Source of the DNA: Paragorgia papillata
Taxonomy: Eukaryota > Cnidaria > Anthozoa > Scleralcyonacea > Coralliidae
Reading direction: 5' to 3'
Length of the DNA: 64,000 nt
Assembly (NCBI GenBank): GCA_035771165.1
Contig: JAWNZC010000234.1
Span: 3,939,001-4,003,000 of the forward strand
Part shown: piece after piece, positions 1 through 8,878 of the stretch
How the letters are laid out: each line of letters begins with the position of its first letter
Position numbering within the stretch: the stretch's first letter is position 1
Made by a program: the position numbers and the translations under genes
Notes under the pieces: model-generated
Seen by the model: the letters and a program-made list of their open reading frames with translations, nothing else
Database searches by the model: none
Told to the model about the DNA's origin: nothing

Positions 1-94
1 AAAAGAAAAAACATCTTCTTAATCAAAAAGGGGGAAACCTTTTATCAGTTTTATTACCACCAGTCCTTAACGTGCTGAGCAGTTTATTTACGAA

Positions 95-838
95 ATGAGT
101 CATTTCAAGCGTATGGTTCTTGTTCCAGAAGACACACTTCACAGACTTGAACGTAAACAGAAACAAGAAACATCCCCTCTTGTCACAAATCTTATGAACA
201 TCATTGAGAATATGGATAGTGTTCTGAGACGTACAGACATGAACGACGATGAAAAGCAAAAATTATATTATGCTGATCTTGAACGATATTTAAACCTGAA
301 ACACCAAAAGAACAACGATTTTCCCACGATTAATGTTAATAGTACAACTTTTAACCCTAACAACTCGGCTGAAGATAAAGAAGGAACGTCAAAAGAAACA
401 TTGAGCGACTCGGTTATTGTCGATTCTATACCTAAAACTATGCGTGAACGAGCAGTGTCCATCTTGAACAGATTAAAAGCTTATCCTAACGTTATATCTT
501 GGGACAACACAGGACAAGTAAAGTTAGACGGCAATGATATTCAAGGGTCAAATATTTCAGATCTACTAAGCGACGCTGTGAGAGGGAGAAAAAAATTCAA
601 TCCGGCTGGTTCAAAGGAATTCTTTCGAGTGTTATCAAAGATTAATATGCCTAAAGAACTTGTGAGAAATGATGAAAGATGGAGACAGGCACAAATTGAA
701 TCCCCGTCAGAAGATGAAGAACTTCTTTACACAAGTCCACTGCACGGGAGTCCTTTTTTAACGCCCCCAAAGAGGCAGACGCATGCCAAAACAACTAAAT
801 CTAAGGAAACGCCAAAAACACGCTGGCATAAATATTAA
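95..838 (+). CDS. Element 1 hypothetical protein, 247 aa
   Basis: An intact frame of 247 residues, convergent with the protease gene. The N-terminal 70 residues are rich in charged residues and look helical (KRMVLVPEDTLHRLERKQKQ and a DDEKQKLYYADLERY stretch). The middle has a compact segment (about residues 110-200) with AVSILNRLKAYPNVISWDNT, and the C-terminus is basic (KTTKSKETPKTRWHKY). My impression is that the KRMVLVP start recurs in animal Polinton-like elements, but I cannot name a function. It is the only plus-strand gene of the element, and it ends at a shared bidirectional polyadenylation region. A virion core or DNA-binding role would be a guess. Confidence 0.7.
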   Translation: MSHFKRMVLVPEDTLHRLERKQKQETSPLVTNLMNIIENMDSVLRRTDMNDDEKQKLYYADLERYLNLKHQKNNDFPTINVNSTTFNPNNSAEDKEGTSKETLSDSVIVDSIPKTMRERAVSILNRLKAYPNVISWDNTGQVKLDGNDIQGSNISDLLSDAVRGRKKFNPAGSKEFFRVLSKINMPKELVRNDERWRQAQIESPSEDEELLYTSPLHGSPFLTPPKRQTHAKTTKSKETPKTRWHKY

Positions 839-1002
839 TCTTTATGTAAACGTTTTTACGATCATTAATAAAATTGCTTTCAAATTATCCAATTATCAGT
901 CTTTTGTTGTCGTTTTGCGTGGGGAAGCAGGTCTTTTAGGAGAAAACGAGTGGGCCAGTGCAGTGTTCAAGTCGAGATAGAAAAACAAGTCAATGTTGAA
1001 CG

Positions 1003-1016
1003 AATAAAGTTTTATT
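1003..1016. promoter_or_regulatory. Bidirectional polyadenylation signal between convergent genes
   Basis: AATAAAGTTTTATT is nearly palindromic and reads AATAAA on both strands. It lies in the 200-base gap between the plus-strand 247-aa gene and the minus-strand protease gene, so one short segment could end both transcripts. Confidence 0.55.
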
Positions 1017-1046
1017 TTAAAAAAATTTAAAAAGGTATTAAAGTGT

Positions 1047-1571
1047 TTATTGGTTTCTTAATTTTTCAACTAACTTCTTACTAGACTGATTTTCGCCTGA
1101 CATTTTTTTCAACTTATAAAAATGTTTATTGACAAATGTAAACACTTTAGTATCGTTCGATATTTTACTGTTATCGAACATATGTACAATTGTACTTAAA
1201 CTGTGTCCACGTGCTTTATGACTTAGGTAAAACAAACAATATTGTCCACATACATCTGTCCAAATACTTTGTAATTCACGCGTGTTAAAGTTCCACTCGA
1301 CAACATGTTGGTCTAGATAATGTCTAAATGTTTCGTTATAATAGCCAGGGGCTTTGCCGTAGCTATCGAAGAACTGTCCCTCGTGTTCTGATAGAAAGTA
1401 AAAGGCCACCCAATGTGTTCCTGGTTTGTTGCTTGGGTCTGTGTTTGCCACAAATCCACACGGAAAACGTTCTATGACTTTGGGTAGTTGATCGGATGAG
1501 AAGACACCACAAAATATTTTTCTTGTGATAGGATCTAATTCAAGAGCACGAACAATCTGGTTGGTGTTCAT
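1047..1571 (-). CDS. Adenain/Ulp1-like cysteine protease (C48/C5 type), 174 aa
   Basis: This is a capsid-maturation protease of the adenovirus-Polinton type. The catalytic order His-Asp-Gln-Cys is visible: H53 in GTHWVAFYF, D69 in QFFDSYG, a Gln near residue 101 (ELQSIW) and C112 in VCGQYCLFYL. The length is close to adenovirus protease (about 200 aa). The C-terminus is a lysine-rich tail. It starts one base from the stop of the capsid gene upstream on the same strand, and its ATG lies in CTAAATG. In this family the enzyme cuts minor capsid and core precursors, so the basic protein encoded at 2903-3361 is a likely substrate. The assignment is firm. The substrate is inference. Confidence 0.9.
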   Translation of the reverse strand: MNTNQIVRALELDPITRKIFCGVFSSDQLPKVIERFPCGFVANTDPSNKPGTHWVAFYFLSEHEGQFFDSYGKAPGYYNETFRHYLDQHVVEWNFNTRELQSIWTDVCGQYCLFYLSHKARGHSLSTIVHMFDNSKISNDTKVFTFVNKHFYKLKKMSGENQSSKKLVEKLRNQ

Positions 1572-2900
1572 TTAGCTTACGTAATCGTAGATCACATTTC
1601 TTTCTGAATCAATTTGAATTAGATTTTCAAATTCTCCGTAACAGACAAGGCTAACAGCATCTGTTGGCGCGGCGGAGAACTGTATGTCAACTGACAAGTT
1701 CCCTTTCTGAATAAGGTTAAAATGAGGAGATGACCCACACATGTCAGGTGTTAAATCAAATGCATATACTGCATACCCTTTAGGAAATTCTTCTCGGGAT
1801 ATACCGTTACCAGTATTGTAATACATTTTCCCTGTACCAGAAAACTGTGTACAGAAAGCTTCAATAAATCTTGCGTTTGCGCCAAAGGAAAGCTGAATAG
1901 GTTTGAAAGGTATGGCTTCTCCATTTACTGTTATCCCAAGAGAAGACATGTTAAAATGTTGAAAGTTAAATGGGTTTTTCTTAAAACCACCATTAAAAGC
2001 TGCACTTTCGACTAAACCAAAGACAAACGATCTTGGCACGAAACCATTGAAAACATTATCTTTCTGCAGAGACGGATTTCCTGCTGGAATAATAAAACTC
2101 TTGCACTCAACACGTCGAATGGGGTACATTGCCGGACCCTTCTTTAGCGCAACTTCGTGAGCTAATGATACACTTGGGTTAACTTTTACCTTGCGAATTT
2201 TTAGGTAAGCATCGACCAACTTCACCTTAAAATCAGCATCAGCCACTGACGACATCAAACAGAATTCATTGCCACTACGATTCATGACAACTTTCAAATC
2301 TACATAGCTTAGCAAGAGACGTTCAGAGAAAAACACATCACAAAATATAGGACCTGCCATTTCGACAATTCCACTTGTCTTGCTGAACTCATATCTTGCG
2401 TTAAGTCCTTCATTAGCTGCTGCTCCTGCTAGGGTCGGGTCTGCTACGCTCATTTTACCAGCTGTATCTTTGTAAAAGAGAGATGTCGTAAGTTGCGATT
2501 GCTTTGCCGATGGACCATAATTTAAAAGTGTCTCAAGGTAAGAACGGTAGGCGTAAGTTCCAGTAGCCTGAGTGACTTGCTTTTCTTTCAGAAATACATC
2601 TACTTGTTTAAACAGACTATGCAGAAAATTGTTGACAGGTCCAACTTTCATATCTGCATCAAGATCTGCGCCATCTGCTTTTGTTACCTTAGCTCTAACC
2701 ACTAAAATTGTTTTAGACAAATCGACATAGTCTTCGGTGCCGGGAGAAAGGAAAGTGATGGGACCATTACCTGATACACTTGAAACAGGTTGGTGATCTA
2801 TCCAATGTCCTTTCTCCAGGCTAACTTGTGTTGGAGGTACTGAAAATAGATCAAGTTCACTTTTTGTGCACTCTGTCGATTTTGAATGTACAAAATCCAT
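1572..2900 (-). CDS. Major capsid protein, hexon-like (Polinton type), 442 aa
   Basis: Its N-terminus (STECTKSELDLFSVPPTQVS, then a GPITFLSPGTEDYVDL stretch) matches what I know of the F54H12.2-type proteins of invertebrate genomes, which are Polinton/adintovirus major capsid proteins with a double jelly-roll fold. It is 442 residues long, with no signal peptide or membrane segment, and rich in beta-prone segments, for example FGLVESAAFNGGFKKNPFNF. It sits between the protease and the basic core-like gene in a tight minus-strand run, three bases from the latter. Trimers of this protein would form the icosahedral shell. The family call comes from remembered similarity and context. The fold is inferred. 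Confidence 0.82.
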   Translation of the reverse strand: MDFVHSKSTECTKSELDLFSVPPTQVSLEKGHWIDHQPVSSVSGNGPITFLSPGTEDYVDLSKTILVVRAKVTKADGADLDADMKVGPVNNFLHSLFKQVDVFLKEKQVTQATGTYAYRSYLETLLNYGPSAKQSQLTTSLFYKDTAGKMSVADPTLAGAAANEGLNARYEFSKTSGIVEMAGPIFCDVFFSERLLLSYVDLKVVMNRSGNEFCLMSSVADADFKVKLVDAYLKIRKVKVNPSVSLAHEVALKKGPAMYPIRRVECKSFIIPAGNPSLQKDNVFNGFVPRSFVFGLVESAAFNGGFKKNPFNFQHFNMSSLGITVNGEAIPFKPIQLSFGANARFIEAFCTQFSGTGKMYYNTGNGISREEFPKGYAVYAFDLTPDMCGSSPHFNLIQKGNLSVDIQFSAAPTDAVSLVCYGEFENLIQIDSERNVIYDYVS

Positions 2901-2902
2901 AA

Positions 2903-3361
2903 CTATCCAAATATGTCTTCAACGCGAGCTGTTTTTCGTTTCTTGACTTGTCTGCTTCTGACAGTAGGAGATGTAGTCTTTCTCTTTTTACCTCTTTTCT
3001 TAACATTTGCTCGTTTTCCGTTTCCGGTTTGACCCAAAGTCTGAAGCTTTTTAACAGCTTTTTTCTTTACAACATTTGCTGCTTCGTTTAATCGTGACTT
3101 TGCTGACAATTTCACGTTTTTACCAGAAAGGACATCTCCTAACAAATTTGCACCTGTATTCAACGCGATATTTCCCAAGGTCTCTGCACCAGTTTTGACG
3201 AGAGGCATAACTGCTCTGGCCACACTGCGAAAGAGTCCTCCTAAACCATACCCCATTTGTCCATGTCCCATCTGCCACGGACTACCAATAAGAACAGGCA
3301 TCCCACTTCCATGTTGTTGTTGATCCAAATAATAACGAACATACCGATCAGCGTGACTCAT
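2903..3361 (-). CDS. Basic minor capsid/core protein (pX/pVI-like), 152 aa
   Basis: A small protein with two parts. Residues 20-75 are glycine-rich and amphipathic (GLGGLFRSVARAVMPLVKTG), reminiscent of the membrane-active N-terminus of adenovirus protein VI. Residues 80-150 are strongly basic, with runs such as VKKRGKKRKTT and RQVKKRKTA, as expected for a genome-binding core protein or nuclear import signal. It lies between the capsid and penton-like genes with 2-3 base spacers. A role inside the virion, in DNA condensation or membrane disruption, is inferred from composition and position. The short G-rich motif upstream of the basic tail may be a processing site for the neighbouring protease. 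Confidence 0.65.
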   Translation of the reverse strand: MSHADRYVRYYLDQQQHGSGMPVLIGSPWQMGHGQMGYGLGGLFRSVARAVMPLVKTGAETLGNIALNTGANLLGDVLSGKNVKLSAKSRLNEAANVVKKKAVKKLQTLGQTGNGKRANVKKRGKKRKTTSPTVRSRQVKKRKTARVEDIFG

Positions 3362-3364
3362 TTT

Positions 3365-4159
3365 TTACATAAAATAGGATGAGTTTTGCAGTCTAAAGTG
3401 AAGTGTCGTCAACACCATACCACGTTCAAATGGCATAGCGAGACCAGTGTCATCTCTTAAAAGTATCTCAATGTCTTCAAATGTTTTTGTTTGAACTGGT
3501 ACGTATTGTATATTATTGTAGGTTCTTGTAATTACTTCCCCCAATTTTCCTTCAACAGGCACAGATCTTAACAATTTTGCATTGGTATCTCCAACTATTT
3601 GTGGCTGTACAATGTCACAGTACACATAGATGGAATTCATGGCACCATTAATGTCACTGACATGAGGACTCACCGTCGTCTTGACAATCTTCACTTCCTT
3701 TCCACCGAATCCAAGAAGAATCGACATTTTACCTTTCACAGAAAACGCGTACCCATTTTTTAAGCGAACTGTCACTTTTTCAGTTCGAATATCAAATGTC
3801 ATTGAAATATTCCCTTTTGTGTCTTTTGACAAGGCTTTGTTTACAGATTTAATAAAATCTGTCATGGAATTATAAAACCCATAGTCCACAAAAGTAACCA
3901 TAAAAATAACACCATCATCACTGATGTATAAGTGGTTGTCACCACGTTGAAGATTATACCATGTGCGAGGATAAGTCATCGAATATAGACCGACTTCCCA
4001 GTTACCGTTAAGATCAACTGTCTGAGGTAATTTCACTCGATAACTGGTTGTAGTGTTATTGGGAAATGTAGAGAGAGATGCATTGCTAGGAAGCGTCAGG
4101 TAAAAATGTGTTCCGTTCATCATGATCATACAAAGAGTAATAAAAGAAACACAACACAT
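3365..4159 (-). CDS. Penton-like minor capsid protein, 264 aa
   Basis: Contains FYLTLPSNASLSTFPNNTTT followed by WEVGLYSMTYPRTWYN, a pattern I associate with Polinton/adintovirus penton-base candidates (single jelly-roll). The middle and end (SILLGFGGKEV, YVYCDIVQPQIVGD, TFEDIEILLRDDTG) align in order with the 215-aa protein of element 2 (26063-26710). The open frame begins with a hydrophobic MCCVSFITLCMIMMN stretch. The real start may be Met14 at 4120, which puts the conserved motif near the N-terminus. It lies four bases upstream of the basic core-like gene on the same strand. It would occupy the capsid vertices. No fibre gene is visible in this part of the element. Confidence 0.7.
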   Translation of the reverse strand: MCCVSFITLCMIMMNGTHFYLTLPSNASLSTFPNNTTTSYRVKLPQTVDLNGNWEVGLYSMTYPRTWYNLQRGDNHLYISDDGVIFMVTFVDYGFYNSMTDFIKSVNKALSKDTKGNISMTFDIRTEKVTVRLKNGYAFSVKGKMSILLGFGGKEVKIVKTTVSPHVSDINGAMNSIYVYCDIVQPQIVGDTNAKLLRSVPVEGKLGEVITRTYNNIQYVPVQTKTFEDIEILLRDDTGLAMPFERGMVLTTLHFRLQNSSYFM

Positions 4160-4167
4160 TCAAATGT

Positions 4168-5253
4168 TTAAAAACGATTTATTTCAGAAGCAGTAACCCA
4201 TGAATTAAATTTGTTAGGGTAACCTAACCATTTTACAAAATATTGTACATGTTTCCCTTTTCCTCGCTTCTTTAGAATCTTCTCTATTTCATAAGTATCG
4301 TCATGCTTGATGACCTTCTGAAGTTCTTTCTCGTAAAATGTTCCTTGGAGCTCTTCACCATCGAAATCTTTAATCTTGTAGACAGGAGGTCGTCGTGCTA
4401 TTGTCTTGCTTATTGTAAATATCTCTTTTGAAAAATTAGGCAAATATCCTTTTTCGAATTTACGCTTAATCTTGCTAATTCTCACTTGATCACCTATTTT
4501 AAATTTGTAGTGTACAGGTTGTAAATCATCTATGTCGCTGTCGTACAACGTATGCCATACTTTATCTTCGATTGCATTATTTACAAGAGCGGGTTTTGTT
4601 TTTATACTACGATGAACTGTATGATTGTAAGCATAAACTAAATCAGGCAACATGTCAATGTATCTCATGGTTTTCTTTGCCGTGAAGTAACGCCACATTT
4701 TGGTCTTTAATGTACGAATTAAGCGTTCAACAATAGACGCTTTTGTTTCGTTAAATGTATTATACAAATGAATCTCTTCATTGTTCATCAGCGTCTGAAA
4801 ATGTTTGTTAAAGAACTCCGTTCCCCGATCAGTCAAAATTTTCTCTGGCTTTCTCCCTGACGACAAAATTACTTTAAAAGCGTCAACAAGCGCAAGCCCT
4901 GTTTTCGTCTTGAGAGGAATCACCCATGCATACTTGGAAAAGACGTCAATACATACAAGCAAATAACGATATCCGTCATTAAATTTCTGCATTGACTGCA
5001 TATCCGCCAAATCCATTTGCCATTGTTCGTCAATACCTCCAACTAATACACGATTTCTTTTAAAGTTTCGTTGAACCGGTTTGTGTAAAGTGTAAGCGTC
5101 TTGTTTCATTAACCATTCAAGAATCTGTTTTCGACTCAGTTTGTACTTGCCCTCTTCCTTCACATCACGGTACAAACGATCAGCGCCTCCAAAACCACCA
5201 GAACGTTTGGGGTCAAAATAAACACTTGACAAATACTCATCAATATTGGCCAT
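4168..5253 (-). CDS. Retroviral-type integrase with C-terminal chromodomain, 361 aa
   Basis: The rve catalytic core shows D81 (QWQMDLADM), D142 (ILTDRGTEFF) and E176 (SIVERLIRTLK), with 33 residues between the last two. Before it, residues 25-65 (RKQILEWLMKQDAYTLHKP) resemble the N-terminal helical part of Polinton integrases. After it come an SH3-like segment (YKFKIGDQVRI) and, at residues 316-361, a chromodomain (YEIEKILKKRGKGKHVQYFV, then KWLGY and W). Chromodomains are known to steer chromovirus and some Polinton integrases to methylated histone H3, so preference for heterochromatin is plausible. The integrase of element 2 shares the same core but lacks this domain. Confidence 0.93.
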   Translation of the reverse strand: MANIDEYLSSVYFDPKRSGGFGGADRLYRDVKEEGKYKLSRKQILEWLMKQDAYTLHKPVQRNFKRNRVLVGGIDEQWQMDLADMQSMQKFNDGYRYLLVCIDVFSKYAWVIPLKTKTGLALVDAFKVILSSGRKPEKILTDRGTEFFNKHFQTLMNNEEIHLYNTFNETKASIVERLIRTLKTKMWRYFTAKKTMRYIDMLPDLVYAYNHTVHRSIKTKPALVNNAIEDKVWHTLYDSDIDDLQPVHYKFKIGDQVRISKIKRKFEKGYLPNFSKEIFTISKTIARRPPVYKIKDFDGEELQGTFYEKELQKVIKHDDTYEIEKILKKRGKGKHVQYFVKWLGYPNKFNSWVTASEINRF

Positions 5254-5304
5254 TCTGTACTGTCTCAGTTTGTTTTGTAATGAAACGGAAAAATGACTAG
5301 GGTA

Positions 5305-5604
5305 TTAATCTTCTGGTATTAAAGTCTCCAACTCGGCTGGAGCAACAACAACGTCCGATTGTTGTGGCACTACTGTTTCAGAAAGCACAACGCCAGACGT
5401 ATTATGCCCTGTTGAAACATTGGTACTGCTCTCAACGCATCCATAGTTTTTAATAGTTTTACTATTATATCCCATTTGCAGATGACCCTCTAAATTTAAA
5501 TCGTTTCGCCCAAAGCTAACACCGATTCTAAACATTTTCTGTCGGTTATGATTTTTATTTCTCTTGGCTCTGTCATTTTGTGATCTGCTATAACAAGTCC
5601 CCAT
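5305..5604 (-). CDS. Conserved small protein with N-myristoylation signal (element 1 copy), 99 aa
   Basis: The open frame extends upstream to 5709, but I choose the ATG at 5604 because translation then begins MGTCYSRSQN, a good Gly2/Ser6 N-myristoylation sequence with a palmitoylatable Cys. It also aligns the protein with its homologue at 18922-19203 of element 2, which starts MGNKNSK. Both continue through a basic stretch into the same core: RIGVSFGRNDLNLEGHLQMG, then Y..KTIKNY. The C-terminal third is acidic and low-complexity. Conservation between two distantly related elements argues for a real function, perhaps at a membrane during assembly or entry. I do not recognise the family. Confidence 0.7.
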   Translation of the reverse strand: MGTCYSRSQNDRAKRNKNHNRQKMFRIGVSFGRNDLNLEGHLQMGYNSKTIKNYGCVESSTNVSTGHNTSGVVLSETVVPQQSDVVVAPAELETLIPED

Positions 5605-5719
5605 TTGAAAATTTTCTCTAAACCGTACACCACTGTCGCCACAAGCAACAATGTATAGTATGAAGAAAGTAGACCAATGCATTAGGTTTTTAAAAACTTT
5701 TTTATTCACACAATTTTAA

Positions 5720-6220
5720 TTACACAGTTGAATGGCACTTAAGTTTGCATGTACACATTATATAGTCCATTAAGTTATTAATGTTCATTGTTCTTGTGGT
5801 CTCAGCGTACATCTTAGACCAAATAAACCAGCTCAGATTAAATAAACTGTCAAAATACTGTCTGCATAAAGTGGAAGGACTAGGAAATGATAAAATCCTA
5901 CAGGCCTCCACGATTGCCCTCCAAATATCGTCACGGTCAATCATTGAAATAGCTTGGTCTGTGTAGGCCATCCAACGATACTCTTCATCAGAAATTTCAC
6001 AAGGCTCTCTCACGGTAGTCCATTGATTACCATCCACCTCCTCCTTCTCCAACTCCATCTCCTTGGCACATGTCACTAGCTCCTCCAGCTCTTCAATCTG
6101 TCTATGGACAAACTCGGTAGAAACGAGATCAATAATCTGCTCAAAAGTTAGAATGTCCTCAAAATCAACTTCGTCGACATACATTTGCTCAAACAGATGT
6201 GCCATTATTCCCTTTACCAC
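5720..6220 (-). CDS. Element 1 hypothetical acidic protein, 166 aa
   Basis: An intact frame, the most upstream gene of the visible minus-strand run. Residues 10-65 are very acidic and probably helical (VDEVDFEDILTFEQIIDL, IEELEELVTCAKEMELEKEE). The C-terminal half is Cys/Trp-rich (LSWFIWSKMYAETT, MCTCKLKC). There is no signal peptide or clear membrane span. An alternative start is Met6 (MAHLFEQMY) at 6205. I do not recognise it. Small acidic early-type proteins are common at this position in adintoviruses, but no function can be assigned. Confidence 0.55.
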   Translation of the reverse strand: MVKGIMAHLFEQMYVDEVDFEDILTFEQIIDLVSTEFVHRQIEELEELVTCAKEMELEKEEVDGNQWTTVREPCEISDEEYRWMAYTDQAISMIDRDDIWRAIVEACRILSFPSPSTLCRQYFDSLFNLSWFIWSKMYAETTRTMNINNLMDYIMCTCKLKCHSTV

Positions 6221-6254
6221 GTTTCTTCAACCAGTTCACAAACACACTGACTAA

Positions 6255-7037
6255 ATAAACAGTGACCGTAAGCATTGCACGTTTGTTTCATTAAACAGCA
6301 TTCCTTATTGATTTGAACCATTGTCTGACAACAATCATACTGGTTAAAACAGGTTTTCTCTATTCAAACACGTATTTCCGGTTCACATGCGCGCGCACAG
6401 GACTCACGCGGACAGCCTGGTAACTAAAAACTAGGGGTAAGAGGTCCTGAAAAAAGTGTGCTATACCTGTGGCCTATCTACTCACCACCACTAACTGCCG
6501 GCCAGTCTGAAAGGACGCAAGCGACTCCGTCGCATTTGTTTGTCTTTTGGGTTTTTTTTGGGCGTCGCGATTTTGCATTTTTGCACATTTTACTTCCGCT
6601 ACTATTCATGCTTCCGGTGAGTTGTCAGCCGCCGTGACTCAGTGAGGCCGTGGCTGTTGTAAGTTCTTTGCTCCTTTCGCTTCTGGAGTTGGACAAAAAG
6701 TTGAACAGCTTTGTCTTTTGACCAAGGTGTTTTTGCACGTTGTTGGTAAATTTTGAAAGTTACTGGCTAACCATGTTTAGTTTAACAGTGATCAGATGTG
6801 GCTGACAACTCTCTAATGTTCACCAGTGTGAAAACGTGAAAATGCTCTAAGTGGCATTGTATAGGGGACGAAAACTCTTGCGGAACTAAAAATTATTCAT
6901 TCATTTTGCTTTCCAAAAATAGTTATTTTGTTTAAATTACGTCGTCGATGTTAACGTCGTGGACATAACAAACAAGACGCCTCGATCAGGTGTTCACTCA
7001 GGCTACTGGCATAACGCGGTGGGACTTATCAAACCTG
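6255..7037. other. Non-coding stretch between element 1 and the BEL element
   Basis: I see no open frame of note, no tandem repeat and no terminal repeat. The right end of element 1 should lie in or near this stretch, but its sequence cannot be fixed without the left end. The segment is a mix of GC-rich (6370-6680) and ordinary sequence. Confidence 0.4.
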
Positions 7038-7226
7038 TGTTGTAAATTATAGAGAGTGACGTAATGACTTAGGAGTTTGGTCATGTGATTACTGTTGAAG
7101 GATTCTAGTCGAAGGAGATGAAGGCGTTTCATATTAAATCAGAAATAAAGAAAGTGAATCAACCAGGTCTTGTGTACGTCTATCTTATCTAAGGAGAAAC
7201 CCAGAATTATATCAACAAATCATACA
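7038..7226 (+). repeat. 5' LTR of the BEL element
   Basis: 189 bp, begins TGTTGTAAATTATAG and ends AAATCATACA. It differs from the 3' LTR by several substitutions and by the absence of about 18 bp around CTCGTGTTG and GTCAAGAGTTT, so the insertion is old. Confidence 0.9.
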
Positions 7227-7227
7227 T

Positions 7228-7244
7228 TGGTGCCGACTCCCGGG
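7228..7244 (+). promoter_or_regulatory. Primer-binding site of the BEL element
   Basis: TGGTGCCGACTCCCGGG begins one base after the 5' LTR. TGG is the complement of a tRNA CCA end, so this is the minus-strand primer site. I do not assign the tRNA. Confidence 0.7.
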
Positions 7245-7346
7245 AAGAAAACGTAAACTGCTCGTGAATGTCTTGTTGACATATCTGCATGACAATCGAA
7301 CAATGGCGGAAATCATGAAGAACTCAAAGCTCGTCAATGTCATCGG

Positions 7347-8530
7347 TTGATTGTCGAGGAAGTCATGGAGAAATCCCGTGAATTAATCGAAGGAGAACAA
7401 ACCGCAGACGTTTCCCGAAAACTTCAGGCGAATAAAAGAACTCTCGAAGGTAAGCTCGCTCTTTTAGAAACCATAGACGGTGAAGTTGTTGGTCTCATGA
7501 CTGCCCAGGATAATATCGAAACGGAAATTATGCAACGTTCGGAGTTTACAGCCTTTGTGAACGAATGCCTCGTTCACTGAAATTGATCTAGTCTTGAATA
7601 CTGCGGAAAAGAAGGAATACTCGTCGACAGACCATGGTCATGCAGACGCAGAAATCCCCAGGTATTGCGAAAGCAAAACTAACGAAATTATCTCTCAATA
7701 AATTCTCTGGAAATCCTGTTGATTGGCAAGTGTTTTGGGACTCGTTCAATTCAGCAATTAATTCAAACCCAGCTTTAGCCGAAGTCGACAAGTTTAATTA
7801 CTTGAACTCACTGTTACAAAGCTCTGCAGCAGAAACAATCAATGGATTTTTCCTGACTAAAGATAACTATACCGAAACTATCAAATTACTCCAGGAGAGA
7901 TATGGAAATAAACAAGTTGTTATTTCTGCTCAGATGGATTCCTTGCTAAAACTGCTTGAAGCGACATCGATGAATGAGGTGAAGAAATTGAGAAATATCT
8001 ACGACAAGCTAGAGTGCCATGCCATGTGCATGAGAAGTCTTCAAAACATCGGAGTATCATCTGACACTTATGGATAATTTCTTGCACCTGCGGTTTATGG
8101 CAAAGATTCCAGAAGAGCTGAGAATACTGATCACAAGGGAATTATCTTCAGAGAAATCGAAATTGGAACCACTGCTCAAAGTGTTTAAAGAGGAATTACA
8201 GCTGAGAGAGAGATGTGCATTTGTTGGTGGTACAAGTCCTCAGAAAGATAACCAGTCCAATTCAAGGTACAGGTCATCATTGAGATACAACAACCAACCA
8301 TCCTCTACTTTACTGACAGAGAACAAAGGTAGTCTGCCATCACGAGAAGGTCTATGGTGTACATATTGCAATGGTAAACATCCATAACTGAACAGTGGTG
8401 ACCAACATCTCAACTCGGAAGCAGATTCTTCGCCGAAAAGGTAAATGTTTTAGATGTCTTCGAAGTGGTCACCTGGCTAGAGACTGCCGGTTGGAAAGCC
8501 TTGTTATAATTGTGGCCAGAAGCATCATAC
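7347..8530 (+). pseudogene. BEL gag (DUF1759 and CCHC knuckle), broken
   Basis: Three frame-separated pieces are visible. The coiled N-terminal part (EKSRELIEGEQTADVSRKLQ) is at 7347-7580. The DUF1759-type core is at 7634-8077 and continues in another frame to 8387 (KLSLNKFSGNPVDWQVFWDS; NGFFLTKDNYTETIKLLQER). A zinc knuckle CFRCLRSGHLARDC is at about 8440-8490. In Pao/BEL elements this is the nucleocapsid precursor. Frameshifts and stops separate the pieces, so no intact protein is made. Confidence 0.85.
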
Positions 8531-8878
8531 TTCAATCTGTGACCCTCAGTCGAAGCCAGGTACCCAACACCCACATCATAGCCAGACAGAACCACAACAA
8601 CATATTTCCCCACCTACTAATCCATTCCTTCAAGTTCCTCAACCCTCAGCAACGAACATGTTTGTACACCATCAACCCAATTCTCCAGTGAACCCACCAT
8701 TCCACCCAAGTATGTTGCTTCCACAGAGTTATTCTAGTCTTCCACTTGATCAACTCACCTCTGTAAATCCATTTGTACCTAAAGTGAAGAATCAGTCTCA
8801 AGCCAATGGAACCTCATCGCTCAGTTTGATTGTAAACTCCATGAACATGATGTACTGTTACAAACCGCAATAGCAAAC

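Larger units (their letters stand above)
1..6254. mobile_element. Element 1: partial Polinton/adintovirus-like integrated element
   Basis: A compact block of eight open frames, seven on the minus strand and one on the plus strand, with gaps of 2 to about 200 bases and no introns. It holds cysteine protease, capsid, basic core-like protein, penton-like protein and integrase, the set known from Polintons/Mavericks and adintoviruses. The left end lies outside the window, so the polymerase and packaging ATPase expected for the family may be there. No terminal repeat can be recognised on the right. The boundary near 6.25 kb is only where coding stops. All frames are intact, which suggests a fairly recent insertion or continuing selection. 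Confidence 0.8.

Noticed and set aside
5605..5709. Longer N-terminus of the element 1 myristoylated protein (signal-peptide-like)
   Set aside because: The homologue in element 2 starts at the MG position, and the extension would hide a good myristoylation site.
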